From a virus, in IMG/VR virus record IMGVR_UViG_3300009155_000265, positions 1 through 23,876 of that record: a DNA stretch of 23,876 nucleotides; one strand, 5' to 3'. The notes beneath the pieces were generated by a model that saw nothing but the letters and a program-made list of their open reading frames with translations, was not told where the DNA came from and did not search any database. This document shows, piece after piece, positions 10,414 through 19,264 of the stretch; positions within the stretch are counted from its first letter, which is position 1; each line of letters starts with the position of its first letter. Made by a program: the position numbers and the translations under genes.

Positions 10414-11917
10414 AGATATTGAAGACGTAATTGCCTCCGGCAAGCTGTCGGAGTCTGACCTGCGCGTGCTGGAAGCGCAGCTTATTCGATTGGAAAAGTT
10501 GAAGGATCGGGAACTTTACCAAGAAAAGTTCATTAAGTTTGTGGAAAGAGTCTGGCCTTCCTTCATCTCGGGTGCACACCACAAGAGAATGGCCGAAGCT
10601 TTTGAAAGGGTAGCCAATGGAACTTGCAAACGCCTTATTATCAACATGCCCCCTCGTCATACCAAGTCTGAATTTGCTTCTTACTTGCTACCTGCTTGGT
10701 TTTTGGGCAAGTTCCCGCACAAAAAGGTGATCCAAAGCTCCAATACCGGTGAATTAGCGGTTGGATTTGGTCGAAAAGTGCGAAATTTGGTGGATTCTGA
10801 GGTCTACAGCGAGATTTTCCCCAATTTAGCGCTCCAAGCGGACTCAAAAGCTGCTGGAAGGTGGAACACCAGCAAGGGTGGTGACTATTTTGCGATTGGT
10901 GTGGGCGGTACAGTGACAGGTAAGGGCGCTGACCTGCTGATTATTGATGACCCGCACTCAGAACAAGAGGCGGCGATGGCCGCAAGCAACCCAGAGGTCT
11001 ACGATAAGGTGTATGAGTGGTACACATCAGGCCCGCGCCAGCGTTTGCAGCCGGGTGGGGCGATTATTATCGTTATGACACGCTGGGCTCAGCGAGATTT
11101 GACTGGCCAAGTGATTAAAAGCGCGGCCCAGAGGTCGGGTGAAGAGTGGGAAGTGATCGAATTTCCGGCTATTTTACCTTCGGGTAAACCCCTATGGCCT
11201 CAGTTTTGGAACATCGAAGAGCTCTCGGCACTGCGGGAAGAGTTGCCCAATTCCAAGTGGCAGGCTCAGTATCAGCAAAATCCTGTCGGTAATGAGTCCG
11301 CTATTGTTAAGCGCGACTGGTGGAAGTGGTGGGAGAAAGATAGCCCCCCGATCTGTGACTACATTCTCCAGTCTTGGGACACAGCGTTTGAGAAAACCCA
11401 GAGGGCTGACTATTCGGCTGGCACAACGTGGGGCATCTTTAACTGTGAGGAAGATAACTTCGCGCCCAACATCATTTTGCTCAACACATATAAGAAGCGT
11501 GTGGAGTTCCCGGAGCTCAAGCGCGATGTGCTCAGAGAGTACAAAGAGTACGAGCCTGACTCGCTGATTGTGGAGAAAAAAGCATCCGGTGCGCCACTGA
11601 TCTATGACCTGCGTGCCATGGGCATACCTGTGCAGGAGTACACGCCGGGTAAGGGGCAGGACAAAATTGCCCGTTTGAACTCAGTCTCAGACATAATTGC
11701 AAGCGGGAAAGTGTGGGTTCCACAGACTCGTTGGGCAGAAGAGTTAGTGGACGAGGTTGCAGCATTCCCGTCAGGCGAGCATGATGACTTGGTTGACGCG
11801 ACAACTTTAGCGCTTATGCGCTTCCGTCAGGGCGGGTTCTTGCGCTTACCAAGCGACGAGCCTGAAGATATTCAATGGTTTAAAGGCCACCGCCGCGAGC
11901 GGTTCTACACAGTTTAA
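10397..11917 (+). CDS. Terminase large subunit (506 aa)
   Basis: This is the ATP-driven DNA packaging motor and headful/end-cutting nuclease. In the ATPase half, an atypical Walker A PPRHTKS is at residues 85-91, Walker B LLIIDD at 180-185 and a coupling-type motif MTRW at 227-230. The nuclease half shows the RNase H-like acidic residues: D328 in SWDTA, E393 in IVEKK and D463/D464 in HDDLVDA. Length is normal for the family. It overlaps the small terminase gene and is followed after 9 nt by the portal gene, a standard packaging arrangement. Confidence 0.95.
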   Translation: MSLLLKDIEDVIASGKLSESDLRVLEAQLIRLEKLKDRELYQEKFIKFVERVWPSFISGAHHKRMAEAFERVANGTCKRLIINMPPRHTKSEFASYLLPAWFLGKFPHKKVIQSSNTGELAVGFGRKVRNLVDSEVYSEIFPNLALQADSKAAGRWNTSKGGDYFAIGVGGTVTGKGADLLIIDDPHSEQEAAMAASNPEVYDKVYEWYTSGPRQRLQPGGAIIIVMTRWAQRDLTGQVIKSAAQRSGEEWEVIEFPAILPSGKPLWPQFWNIEELSALREELPNSKWQAQYQQNPVGNESAIVKRDWWKWWEKDSPPICDYILQSWDTAFEKTQRADYSAGTTWGIFNCEEDNFAPNIILLNTYKKRVEFPELKRDVLREYKEYEPDSLIVEKKASGAPLIYDLRAMGIPVQEYTPGKGQDKIARLNSVSDIIASGKVWVPQTRWAEELVDEVAAFPSGEHDDLVDATTLALMRFRQGGFLRLPSDEPEDIQWFKGHRRERFYTV

Positions 11918-11926
11918 GGATTAAAA

Positions 11927-14401
11927 ATGGCAACAAGTTCAATGGACAAAAGTTTGTACGCAGCGCCTATGGGCCTTGACCAAGGGATGGACTCCGCGTT
12001 TGAGGTTGAGATCGAAGACCCAGAGTCCGTAACGATGCGCATGGGTGATATTGAAGTACAGATTGCGCCTGAAGAAGAAACAGGCGATGAAGACTTTGAT
12101 GCCAACCTTGCAGACTTCATGGCGGACAGTGAGTTGGACTCGCTTGGTAGTGAGTTGGTCGAAGAGTTCTCTAAAGACATCAATGACCGCAAAGACTGGA
12201 TCAAGACTTACGTTGACGGCTTGAAACTCTTGGGTTTGAAATACGAGGAGAGAACAGAGCCTTGGAGTGGCGCTTGCGGTGTGTTTCACCCGATGCTTAC
12301 TGAGTCCGTGGTTAGGTTCCAGAGCGAAGGCATCATGGAGACGTTCCCCGCCGCTGGCCCAGTAAAGACGCAAATCTTGGGGAAAGACACCCCAGAAAAA
12401 GAAGACGCATCTGCCCGCGTGCGCGAGGACATGAACTACCAGCTTACTGAGGTGATGCAGGAGTACCGCCCAGAGCATGAGAAGTTATTGTGGAATTTGC
12501 CACTCGCAGGCTCTGCGTTTAAGAAGGTCTACTATGACCCGAGCATTGGCCGTCAAGTTGCTATGTTTATCCCCGCTGAGGACATTGTTGTTCCCTATGG
12601 CGCGTCCAGCATGGAGCGTGCCGAGCGAGTCACGCACGTGATGCGTAAGACTGAGAATGAAATTACTAAGCTGCAAGAGGCTGGGTTTTATAGTGATGTG
12701 GACTTGGGTGATCCGTCGAGTGAGCTCGATGATATTGAGCGTCAAAAGGCTGAAGAGATGGGCATGTCAGCGGTGCAGGACGACAGGTATCGAATACTTG
12801 AGATGCACGTGGACTTAGACTTGAAGGGCTACGAGCATACGGACAAAGATGGAGAGCAGACTGGCATCGCACTTCCGTACGTGGTGACGGTAGAAAAGGC
12901 GACAACTAAGATTTTGGCCATCCGCCGCAATTGGTACGAGGGTGATGAACTGCACCTGAAGCGCCAGCACTTTGTACACTATCAATACATCCCGGGCTTT
13001 GGGTTTTATGGGTATGGTCTGATCCACTTGATTGGCGGATACGCTAAGAGCGCGACCATGCTGATTCGTCAGTTGGTGGACGCTGGCACATTGTCAAACT
13101 TACCCGGTGGCTTGAAGTCACGTGGCTTGCGAGTCAAGGGTGACGACACTCCAATTGCACCCGGAGAGTTCCGTGATGTCGATGTGCCAAGCGGCTCCAT
13201 CCGTGACAACATCTTGCCTCTGCCATACAAAGAGCCAAGCCAAGTTCTGTTTGCGCTGTTCCAGAACATCGTGCAGGAGGGCCGTCAGTTTGCCTCTGCT
13301 GGTGATATGAACGTGAGCGACATGAGTGCTCAAGCTCCAGTAGGTACAACTCTCGCTATTCTTGAGCGGACGTTGAAAGTGATGGGGGCGGTTCAAGCGC
13401 GGATGCACTACTCGATGCGCCAAGAGTTCCGCTTGCTCAAAGCCATCATCGCTGACTACACACCAGAAGAGTATGACTACGAGCCAGTGGATGGCTCACG
13501 CCGTGCCAAGAAGTCTGACTACGACATGGTTGCTGTGATCCCAGTGAGTGATCCGAATGCGTCAACAATGGCGCAGAAGATTGTGCAGTATCAAGCGGCA
13601 CTTCAACTCGCGCAGACAGCGCCTCAACTGTACAACTTGCCACTTTTACATCGTCAGATGATTGAGATACTGGGCATTAAGAACGCTGCTAAGTTGATCC
13701 CGATTGAGGACGATGCAAAAGCAACAGACCCAGTGCAAGAGAACCAGAACGTGTTGACTGGCAAACCTGCAAAGGCGTTTATAGAGCAGGATCATCAGGC
13801 CCACATTGCGGTGCACACTTCATTGTTGCAGAACCCCAAGATCATGAGTTTGATTCAAAAGACTCCTCAAGGGCAGGCACTCGTCGCTGCTATGCAAGCT
13901 CACATCAATGAACACTTGGCCTTTGCCTACCGCAAGGAGATTGAGCAGACTGTGGGCCTCCTGTTACCAACAGAGGAGCAAGAGAAAAACATGACCCCGG
14001 AGATAGCGGCGCAGGTTGCTCAGCTTTCTGCACAGGCGTCAACCCGCATGGCTCAACAGGCTCAGTCCCAACAAGCACAACAGCAAGCGCAGCAACAGCA
14101 GCAAGACCCGATTGTTCAGATGCAACAACAAGAGTTGCAGATCAAGATGCAAGAGCTTCAACTCAAGCAGCAGAAACAGCAAGCTGATATGCAAGCAAAA
14201 GCCCAGCAGATGCAGATTGAGCAGGCTCGCATTACGGCGCAGAAAGAAATTGCAGCTATGCAAGTTGGCGCAACCGCCACTGCTGCTAAAGAAAAGCTTC
14301 AAAAACAAACACAGCTTGAAGGCACTAAATTGGGTATTGATATTGCCAAACATCGCGCTCAAATGGCGTCTCAAAATAGGCCTAAAAAGGAAAATACTTG
14401 A
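11927..14401 (+). CDS. Portal protein (824 aa)
   Basis: Large protein immediately after the terminase, in the usual portal position. The N-terminal part is acidic (IAPEEETGDEDFDANLADFM), followed by a segment with DWIKTYVDGLKLLGLKYEER and EPWSGACGVFHPMLTESVVR, then a long alpha/beta core. The C-terminal region (about residues 704-784) is extremely Gln-rich and predicted to be helical or coiled coil, comparable to the barrel of P22-type portals. It forms the DNA channel at the capsid vertex and is the docking site for terminase. AAGGAT lies before the ATG. The stop overlaps the TTG start of the next gene. Confidence 0.92.
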   Translation: MATSSMDKSLYAAPMGLDQGMDSAFEVEIEDPESVTMRMGDIEVQIAPEEETGDEDFDANLADFMADSELDSLGSELVEEFSKDINDRKDWIKTYVDGLKLLGLKYEERTEPWSGACGVFHPMLTESVVRFQSEGIMETFPAAGPVKTQILGKDTPEKEDASARVREDMNYQLTEVMQEYRPEHEKLLWNLPLAGSAFKKVYYDPSIGRQVAMFIPAEDIVVPYGASSMERAERVTHVMRKTENEITKLQEAGFYSDVDLGDPSSELDDIERQKAEEMGMSAVQDDRYRILEMHVDLDLKGYEHTDKDGEQTGIALPYVVTVEKATTKILAIRRNWYEGDELHLKRQHFVHYQYIPGFGFYGYGLIHLIGGYAKSATMLIRQLVDAGTLSNLPGGLKSRGLRVKGDDTPIAPGEFRDVDVPSGSIRDNILPLPYKEPSQVLFALFQNIVQEGRQFASAGDMNVSDMSAQAPVGTTLAILERTLKVMGAVQARMHYSMRQEFRLLKAIIADYTPEEYDYEPVDGSRRAKKSDYDMVAVIPVSDPNASTMAQKIVQYQAALQLAQTAPQLYNLPLLHRQMIEILGIKNAAKLIPIEDDAKATDPVQENQNVLTGKPAKAFIEQDHQAHIAVHTSLLQNPKIMSLIQKTPQGQALVAAMQAHINEHLAFAYRKEIEQTVGLLLPTEEQEKNMTPEIAAQVAQLSAQASTRMAQQAQSQQAQQQAQQQQQDPIVQMQQQELQIKMQELQLKQQKQQADMQAKAQQMQIEQARITAQKEIAAMQVGATATAAKEKLQKQTQLEGTKLGIDIAKHRAQMASQNRPKKENT

Positions 14402-14595
14402 ACGAGTACAAGATGCTGGCGTACATCGCCAAAGAAATTGTGGGTCAGCGAGATTCTTATGAAGCCGCAGTAAAAAGCGGTGGAGTAAAAGACTTTGCTG
14501 AATACAAAAACCTCTGCGGGCTAATCCAAGGTCTATCGCAAGCAGAGGCAATCATTAACGACCTTGTGCAAAAAATGGAAAAATCCGATGATTAA
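14398..14595 (+). CDS. Hypothetical helical protein (65 aa), TTG start
   Basis: The start is a TTG at 14398, overlapping the portal stop as TTGA, with AAAAGGAAAA upstream. The product is entirely helical and charged (EYKMLAYIAKEIVGQRDSYE, later LIQGLSQAEAIINDLVQKME). It overlaps the start of the following co-chaperonin-like gene by 8 nt. Small helical proteins at this position occur in related phages, but I do not know the role. Confidence 0.7.
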   Translation: MNEYKMLAYIAKEIVGQRDSYEAAVKSGGVKDFAEYKNLCGLIQGLSQAEAIINDLVQKMEKSDD

Positions 14596-14998
14596 ATTTG
14601 ACGTCGCTGCCGTGGACTTGTCTGGCGTGCTTAATAAAACAGACGAAGATAAAGCCAAGCAGTTGCCTGACCCAAAAAGGTTTCACATGTTATGTGTGGT
14701 TCCAGAAGCTATGCAGGAGTACGCAGAAAGCGAAGCTGGGATTATTAAATCTAGCCAAGCCATGCACTACGAAGAAGTGCTGACCCCCGTGCTTTTTGTC
14801 GTCAAGCTTGGGCCTGACTGCTACAAAGATACCACCCGGTTCCCTAGTGGGCCGAGTTGCAAAGAGGGTGATTTTATTATCGTCCGCCCCAATTCAGGCA
14901 CCCGCCTGAAAATTCATGGCCGAGAGTTCCGCATCTTAAATGATGATTCGGTTGAGGCTGTTGTTGAAGACCCGCGTGGCATTTCCCGCGCTGCTTAA
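14588..14998 (+). CDS. GroES/Cpn10-like co-chaperonin domain protein (136 aa)
   Basis: The start at 14588 (MIKFDV) overlaps the preceding stop; an upstream in-frame ATG at 14564 lies in the previous gene. Residues about 36-130 follow the GroES pattern: a mobile-loop-like stretch with EAGIIKS, a strand LTPVLFVVKLGP, then KEGDFIIVRPNSG, and a final GREFRILNDDSVEAVVEDP, matching the VGDxVIF...G...NEEVLIMSESDILAIVE end of bacterial GroES. It lacks the exact host loop sequence and has an extra N-terminal segment of about 35 residues. Phage GroES homologues such as T4 gp31 help fold capsid protein in the host GroEL chamber, which fits its position before scaffold and capsid genes. Fold assignment is by eye. 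Confidence 0.7.
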   Translation: MIKFDVAAVDLSGVLNKTDEDKAKQLPDPKRFHMLCVVPEAMQEYAESEAGIIKSSQAMHYEEVLTPVLFVVKLGPDCYKDTTRFPSGPSCKEGDFIIVRPNSGTRLKIHGREFRILNDDSVEAVVEDPRGISRAA

Positions 14999-15008
14999 AG
15001 GATAAATC

Positions 15009-16004
15009 ATGGCAGAAGTAAAAGAAGATGACTTCAAGTTTCCTCACGAAATTGAAGAGGAAGCTAAGGGTAAACCCGTAGAAGATGATGGCGGCTTTGA
15101 TGTAGAAATTGAAGACGATACACCTCGAAAAGATCGTGGCCGCAAGCCCGATGACACACCCCCTGAAGACCCGACTGAAGAGGAACTCGCCTCTTACGAC
15201 GAGAAAGTCCAGTCCCGTTTGAAGAAATTTACCCGTGGCTACCACGATGAGCGCCGTGCAAAAGAAGAAGCACTGCGTGAACGCGAGGCGGCTGAAAGGT
15301 TGACCAAGCAGTTGTGGGAGCACAACCAGAAACTGCAACAACAAGTTGAGCTTGGATCAAGGGCGTACATTGAGCAGTCTAAGAGTTCCGCTGAGATGGA
15401 ATTTGAGAGCGCCAAGAAGCGTTATAAGGACGCTTATGAGTCTGGAGACTCCGATGCTGTGGTAGATGCACAGGCAGAAGTTGCCAAGGCGACACTGAAT
15501 TTAGACAAAGTTCAGAACATGAGGCCTTTACAAGCGCGAGAAAATAATGTACAAATACCACAACGTAGTACAAATCAGCCAAATGTGTCCGAACGGGATA
15601 ACCGTTGGATGCAAAAAAATACATGGTTTGGCCCCGAGCCTGAAATGACAGCATCCGCCCTAGGGTTGCATCAAAAGCTGGCTAAAGAGTTCGGTGCTCA
15701 GTATGTAGGTACTGATGACTACTACAAACGAGTAGACGCTACAATGCGTCGAAGATTTCCTGAGTATTTTGAGGATACTCAGAGCTATGAAGATGATGCC
15801 CCTTCGAAAAAGGTATCGGAACCGGCTTACGAGGATGAACCTCCACGCCGTGCAACAAAACCAGCTACTGTTGTGGCTCCGGCCTCACGTAGCACTCCGC
15901 CTACGCGTATTCGCTTGAAGGCATCCGAAGCAGCGATAGCTCGCCGTCTTGGGGTTCCGTTGGAAGAATATGCTAAACAGGTTGCTCAACTTAAAAGAGG
16001 TTAA
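15009..16004 (+). CDS. Capsid scaffolding protein (331 aa)
   Basis: Assembly chaperone that occupies the procapsid interior. The N-terminal 70 residues are highly acidic (EEEAKGKPVEDDGGFDVEIE). A long charged coiled coil follows (RRAKEEALREREAAERLTKQ and LWEHNQKLQQQVELGSRAYI), then a linker with Gln/Asn-rich parts and a Pro/Thr-rich stretch. The C-terminal 30 residues (RLKASEAAIARRLGVPLEEY) form a helix-turn-helix-like basic segment, the usual capsid-binding end. Length, composition and place between portal and capsid genes agree. AAAGGAT precedes the ATG. No protease domain is seen. Confidence 0.8.
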   Translation: MAEVKEDDFKFPHEIEEEAKGKPVEDDGGFDVEIEDDTPRKDRGRKPDDTPPEDPTEEELASYDEKVQSRLKKFTRGYHDERRAKEEALREREAAERLTKQLWEHNQKLQQQVELGSRAYIEQSKSSAEMEFESAKKRYKDAYESGDSDAVVDAQAEVAKATLNLDKVQNMRPLQARENNVQIPQRSTNQPNVSERDNRWMQKNTWFGPEPEMTASALGLHQKLAKEFGAQYVGTDDYYKRVDATMRRRFPEYFEDTQSYEDDAPSKKVSEPAYEDEPPRRATKPATVVAPASRSTPPTRIRLKASEAAIARRLGVPLEEYAKQVAQLKRG

Positions 16005-16006
16005 AA

Positions 16007-16480
16007 ATGGATCAAGTACAAACGCCTGTAAAGGCACAGAATCGTATGGCTCGTGAATTGGATACTAGGCAGGTAATGCAACGCCCTGAAGCGTGGCGTC
16101 CTCCTGAAACTCTTCCCATGCCAGATGAACGTCCGGGTTGGACGCACCGTTACGTGCGTATCAGTACCATGGGCACTGCTGATCCAAGCAACATCTCTTC
16201 AAAGTTTCGCGAAGGATACGAACCCTGCAAAGCAGATGAATATCCCGAGCTAATGGTGCACGCTTCCGCTGAAGGTCGCTTTAAAGGCGGCATTGAAGTG
16301 GGTGGTTTATTGCTTTGTCGTATTCCGTCAGAATTTATGGAGCAACGTTCTCGTTATTACGAGCAGCAAAATAAAGCTCAGGTGGATTCGGTAGACAATA
16401 ATTTCCTTCGTGAAAATGATCCTCGGATGCCTCTCTTTTCTGAGAAGCGAACCAAGGTCACTTTCGGTTCTGGTATTTAA
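16007..16480 (+). CDS. Conserved structural-module protein (157 aa)
   Basis: Contains RPEAWRPPETLPMPDERPGW, then a conserved-looking core HRYVRISTMGTADPSNISSK and EGYEPCKADEYPELMVHA, and a C-terminal segment with FRENDPRMPLFSEKRTKVTF-like residues (LRENDPRMPLFSEKRTKVTF). I recall proteins of this composition between scaffold and capsid genes in other podoviruses, but no function is known. It starts 3 nt after the scaffold stop with AGAGG as ribosome binding site. It could be a minor head protein or assembly factor. Confidence 0.75.
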   Translation: MDQVQTPVKAQNRMARELDTRQVMQRPEAWRPPETLPMPDERPGWTHRYVRISTMGTADPSNISSKFREGYEPCKADEYPELMVHASAEGRFKGGIEVGGLLLCRIPSEFMEQRSRYYEQQNKAQVDSVDNNFLRENDPRMPLFSEKRTKVTFGSGI

Positions 16481-16495
16481 TATTTGGAGTCTTAG

Positions 16496-17110
16496 ATGGC
16501 ATACCCTACCATTGACAAGACGTATGGCTTTAAACCAATCAACCGATTGGATGGACTGCCTTACGCCGGAGCGATCCGTCAAATCCCCGTGGCAGCGGCT
16601 TACGCTACTGCAATCCTGAATGGTGATACCGTTAAGGTGGACACAAACGGCTACGTTGTAGCTGCTTCGACTACTGATTCCGGTAACATCATTGGTGTGT
16701 TGGTTGGTTGTTCTTATATCAACTCAATGAGCCAGCCCGTATACGGCCAAGCTTATCCTGCCGCCGCATCGACCACTACAGCATTGGCTATGGCTTTTGT
16801 TGTGGATGATCCAAGTGCTGTGTTCAAGGTTGTAGCTACAGTCGCTGCGTCCACCACTCCTACGGCTTATTCCCGTGCGATTGTTGGTTCTAATGTGGCT
16901 TTGGTTGCTAACGTTGGTTCCACCACCACTGGTGACTCGTATTACGGCATTGACGGTTCTTCCGCCAACACCACCAATACGCTTCCCGTTCGTGTTGTTG
17001 ACGTTGTGCCCGATACTGCGACTGGCTTGCCAACCGTAGCCGCCACAACATACTACGAGTTCCTCGTTAAGTTCAACACCGCCCAGTACAACAGTACTAC
17101 CGGTATTTAA
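16496..17110 (+). CDS. Putative head decoration-type structural protein (204 aa)
   Basis: Beta-rich, small-residue-rich protein without charged helices. Segments NGDTVKVDTNGYVVAASTTD and SGNIIGVLVGCSYINSMSQP resemble capsid decoration or stabilisation proteins encoded just before the major capsid gene. GGAG lies before the ATG at 16496. It is followed after 13 nt by the capsid gene. The assignment rests on composition and position; it could also be a minor capsid protein. Confidence 0.6.
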   Translation: MAYPTIDKTYGFKPINRLDGLPYAGAIRQIPVAAAYATAILNGDTVKVDTNGYVVAASTTDSGNIIGVLVGCSYINSMSQPVYGQAYPAAASTTTALAMAFVVDDPSAVFKVVATVAASTTPTAYSRAIVGSNVALVANVGSTTTGDSYYGIDGSSANTTNTLPVRVVDVVPDTATGLPTVAATTYYEFLVKFNTAQYNSTTGI

Positions 17111-17123
17111 GGAGTAACTTACC

Positions 17124-18035
17124 ATGGCTATTTCACGCGCACAACTACTTAAAGAACTGCTCCCCGGCCTGAACGCTTTGTTCGGCATGGAATACGCACG
17201 TTACGGCGAACAACACAAAGAGATTTACGAAACTGAATCGTCTGAGCGTTCGTTCGAAGAAGAAACCAAGCTGTCTGGCTTTTCCGCCGCTCCGGTGAAG
17301 AACGAAGGCTCTGCAATTGCTTATGACAATGCGCAGGAAGCTTGGACAACTCGCTATAACCACGAAACTATTGCTTTGGGTTTCTCGATCACTGAAGAAG
17401 CGGTCGAAGACAACTTGTACGACAGCTTGTCTGCTCGTTACACCAAAGCTCTGGCTCGCGCTATGGCTTACACCAAGCAGGTCAAGGCTGCTGCGGTTAT
17501 TAACAACGGCTTTAGCTCTAGCTACCTCGGTGGTGACGGCGTGGCTTTGTATAGCACCGCTCACCCACTGATCTCCGGTGGCACTAACAGCAACCGCCCA
17601 TCTACTGGTGCCGATTTGAACGAGACTTCTTTGGAAGCCGCCGTTATCCAGATCGCTGCTTGGACAGATGAACGTGGCCTGTTGATCGCCGCTAAGCCTA
17701 AGAAACTGATTGTTCCTCCGGCTCTGCAATTCGTTGCTACTCGTTTGTTGGAAACCAGCCTCCGCGTTGGTACAACTGACAACGACATCAACGCTTTGAA
17801 GAACAACGGTTCGATCCCTGAAGGCTACACAGTTAACAACTACCTGACCGACACAAACGGTTGGTATTTGACTACTGATGTACCTAACGGTCTGAAGCAT
17901 TTCGTCCGTTCCCCTCTGGAGAACAAAATGGACGGCGACTTTGATACCGGCAACGTCCGTTACAAGGCTCGTGAGCGTTATAGCTTCGGCTGGTCTGATC
18001 CATTGGGAACCTTTGGTTCGCCCGGTTCAGCTTAA
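17124..18035 (+). CDS. Major capsid protein, Mu gpT-like HK97 fold (303 aa)
   Basis: Main shell protein. Segments YNHETIALGFSITEEAVEDN, LARAMAYTKQVKAAAVINNG and ALYSTAHPLISGG (N-terminal to central), DLNETSLEAAVIQIAAWTDE, and the end with RERYSFGWSDPLGTFGSPGS match the Mu gpT-type major head subunit as I know it. Position after scaffold and a strong terminator right behind (18060-18085) fit a highly expressed capsid gene. AAGGAG lies before the ATG. No cleavable N-terminal scaffold is obvious, in line with the separate scaffold gene. Length is typical for this class. Confidence 0.9.
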   Translation: MAISRAQLLKELLPGLNALFGMEYARYGEQHKEIYETESSERSFEEETKLSGFSAAPVKNEGSAIAYDNAQEAWTTRYNHETIALGFSITEEAVEDNLYDSLSARYTKALARAMAYTKQVKAAAVINNGFSSSYLGGDGVALYSTAHPLISGGTNSNRPSTGADLNETSLEAAVIQIAAWTDERGLLIAAKPKKLIVPPALQFVATRLLETSLRVGTTDNDINALKNNGSIPEGYTVNNYLTDTNGWYLTTDVPNGLKHFVRSPLENKMDGDFDTGNVRYKARERYSFGWSDPLGTFGSPGSA

Positions 18036-18059
18036 TAAATATTCTTTAGAGAATGTTGG

Positions 18060-18085
18060 AGGGGGCCTTGCGCCCCCTTTTCTTT
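18060..18085 (+). terminator. Rho-independent terminator after capsid gene
   Basis: GGGGGC (18061-18066), loop CTTGC, GCCCCC (18072-18077), extended by an A-T pair, followed by TTTTCTTTT. A strong GC stem with a U tract directly behind the capsid gene. Confidence 0.9.
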
Positions 18086-18183
18086 TGGTGTATATTGAGT
18101 TATCCGGGCTTTCCGGTGTGTCAAACTGTCCCGGCAGACATCATGCAAGATTGACGCACCTTTAACTGCATGAAGGAAACATC

Positions 18184-18717
18184 ATGGGATTCGCAACACA
18201 CCTCGGCCCTTGGCTGCTCGGCACTGTCAAAAACACCACCGGTACTACCGCTGGCACTATCCAGAACACCGGCGCAACAATGGTTGCTCAGACTGTTCAA
18301 TTAAACATGGTTGGCGCAACTTCCGCTGCCCCTATTACATGTTTTACTTTGCCTGCTGGCGCACACATTGTTGACTTTATTGTTGACACTTTGACTACCT
18401 TGTCTGGCACTGTTACAGCCGCCGTAATGACTATTGGTACAAGCACAACAGCTAACTTGTTTTTCCCTTCAACGACCATTTTGACTGCTGGTCGCCAAAG
18501 CCCAACATTGACAACTACGCAAGTAACCGCTTACGCTGGCGCTAGTTCTGCTGCCGTTCCCAACGGAATTGGTATCGGCCCTACTGATGTAATCGTAGTT
18601 GCAACTCCTACCTTTACCACTGGCGCTCCTAGCACAGCGGGTATTGTTCAAATCACTTGCCGCTACCTTGTTGCCGATTCAACAGGCGCTTTGGTTCCAA
18701 CCGCTACACAGCAGTAA
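18184..18717 (+). CDS. Structural beta-rich protein (177 aa)
   Basis: Starts MGFATHLGPWLLGTVKNTTG and is rich in Thr, Ala and Gly throughout, with hydrophobic strands (AHIVDFIVDTLTTLSGTV, later DVIVVATPTFTTG). The composition suggests a virion protein. It lies between two terminators, with a 100-nt leader containing short inverted repeats (ATGCA 18143-18147 / TGCAT 18167-18171), so it may be a separate, highly transcribed unit. GAAGGAA is the ribosome binding site. Exact role (minor capsid, spike or head fibre) unknown. Confidence 0.7.
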   Translation: MGFATHLGPWLLGTVKNTTGTTAGTIQNTGATMVAQTVQLNMVGATSAAPITCFTLPAGAHIVDFIVDTLTTLSGTVTAAVMTIGTSTTANLFFPSTTILTAGRQSPTLTTTQVTAYAGASSAAVPNGIGIGPTDVIVVATPTFTTGAPSTAGIVQITCRYLVADSTGALVPTATQQ

Positions 18718-18725
18718 TTAATCTT

Positions 18726-18746
18726 GGGGGCTTCGGCCCCCGTTTT
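18726..18746 (+). terminator. Rho-independent terminator with UUCG loop
   Basis: GGGGGC (18726-18731), TTCG loop, GCCCCC (18736-18741), then GTTTT. The UUCG tetraloop makes a very stable hairpin, just after the 177-aa structural gene. Confidence 0.9.
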
Positions 18747-18760
18747 AAAGGAGATTGATT

Positions 18761-19264
18761 ATGATGCAGACCGATGTTAAATCAGGGCATTTAAACAACA
18801 GCGGTTTTGTTGTTTTAGGCCGAAATAGGCTCAAAGCTGTTTCTACAGTTGGCTCAGCCACTGCGGGTACGTTGGATATTTTTGACACCGTAACAGCCCC
18901 AGTTTCAGCTACCTACGCACGAAGCACAACAACCATTACTGTTACAAAAACAGCACATGGTTTAGCTACCGGAGATGTGGTTGGGCTTGCTTTTGCAACC
19001 GCAAGCGGAACTTCAGGCACAAACGGCAACTACGTGATAACCGTGGCTTCGTCTTCGACTTTCACAGTTACAGACATAAACTCCGGCACAATTGCAGGCG
19101 GTACAGTAGCGGTGTACTCAACATTGTGGGTAGCTAGTTACGATACTGGCGCAGCGGACGTATTCAATAATTACGTGCTGCTTCCGGGCGAGGGTATATT
19201 GATTAAAAACGGTATCTACCTAAGCATGTCCAACATAACATCCGCTAACGTGTACTATGGCTGA
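18761..19264 (+). CDS. Structural protein with HGL-x-x-GD beta module (167 aa)
   Basis: The start at 18761 follows GGAG at 7 nt; the upstream TTG at 18755 is not needed. Residues about 48-115 (ATYARSTTTITVTKTAHGLA, then TGDVVGLAFATASGTSGTNG, NYVITVASSSTFTVTD) form the repeating beta pattern 'TAHGLATGDVV...NGNYVIT...TFTVTD' found as inserted domains in many phage virion proteins. The flanking parts are beta-rich. The last 8 nt overlap the next gene. Probably a minor virion protein; its position in the particle is unknown. Confidence 0.7.
   Translation: MMQTDVKSGHLNNSGFVVLGRNRLKAVSTVGSATAGTLDIFDTVTAPVSATYARSTTTITVTKTAHGLATGDVVGLAFATASGTSGTNGNYVITVASSSTFTVTDINSGTIAGGTVAVYSTLWVASYDTGAADVFNNYVLLPGEGILIKNGIYLSMSNITSANVYYG

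Noticed and set aside
14039-14551. 170-aa Leu-rich minus-strand frame
   Set aside because: Antisense of the Gln-rich portal tail (CAG/CAA read backwards as CTG/TTG), which creates Leu-rich nonsense.
17145-17900. 251-aa minus-strand frame
   Set aside because: It is the antisense of the major capsid gene; codon bias of that gene explains the long open frame.
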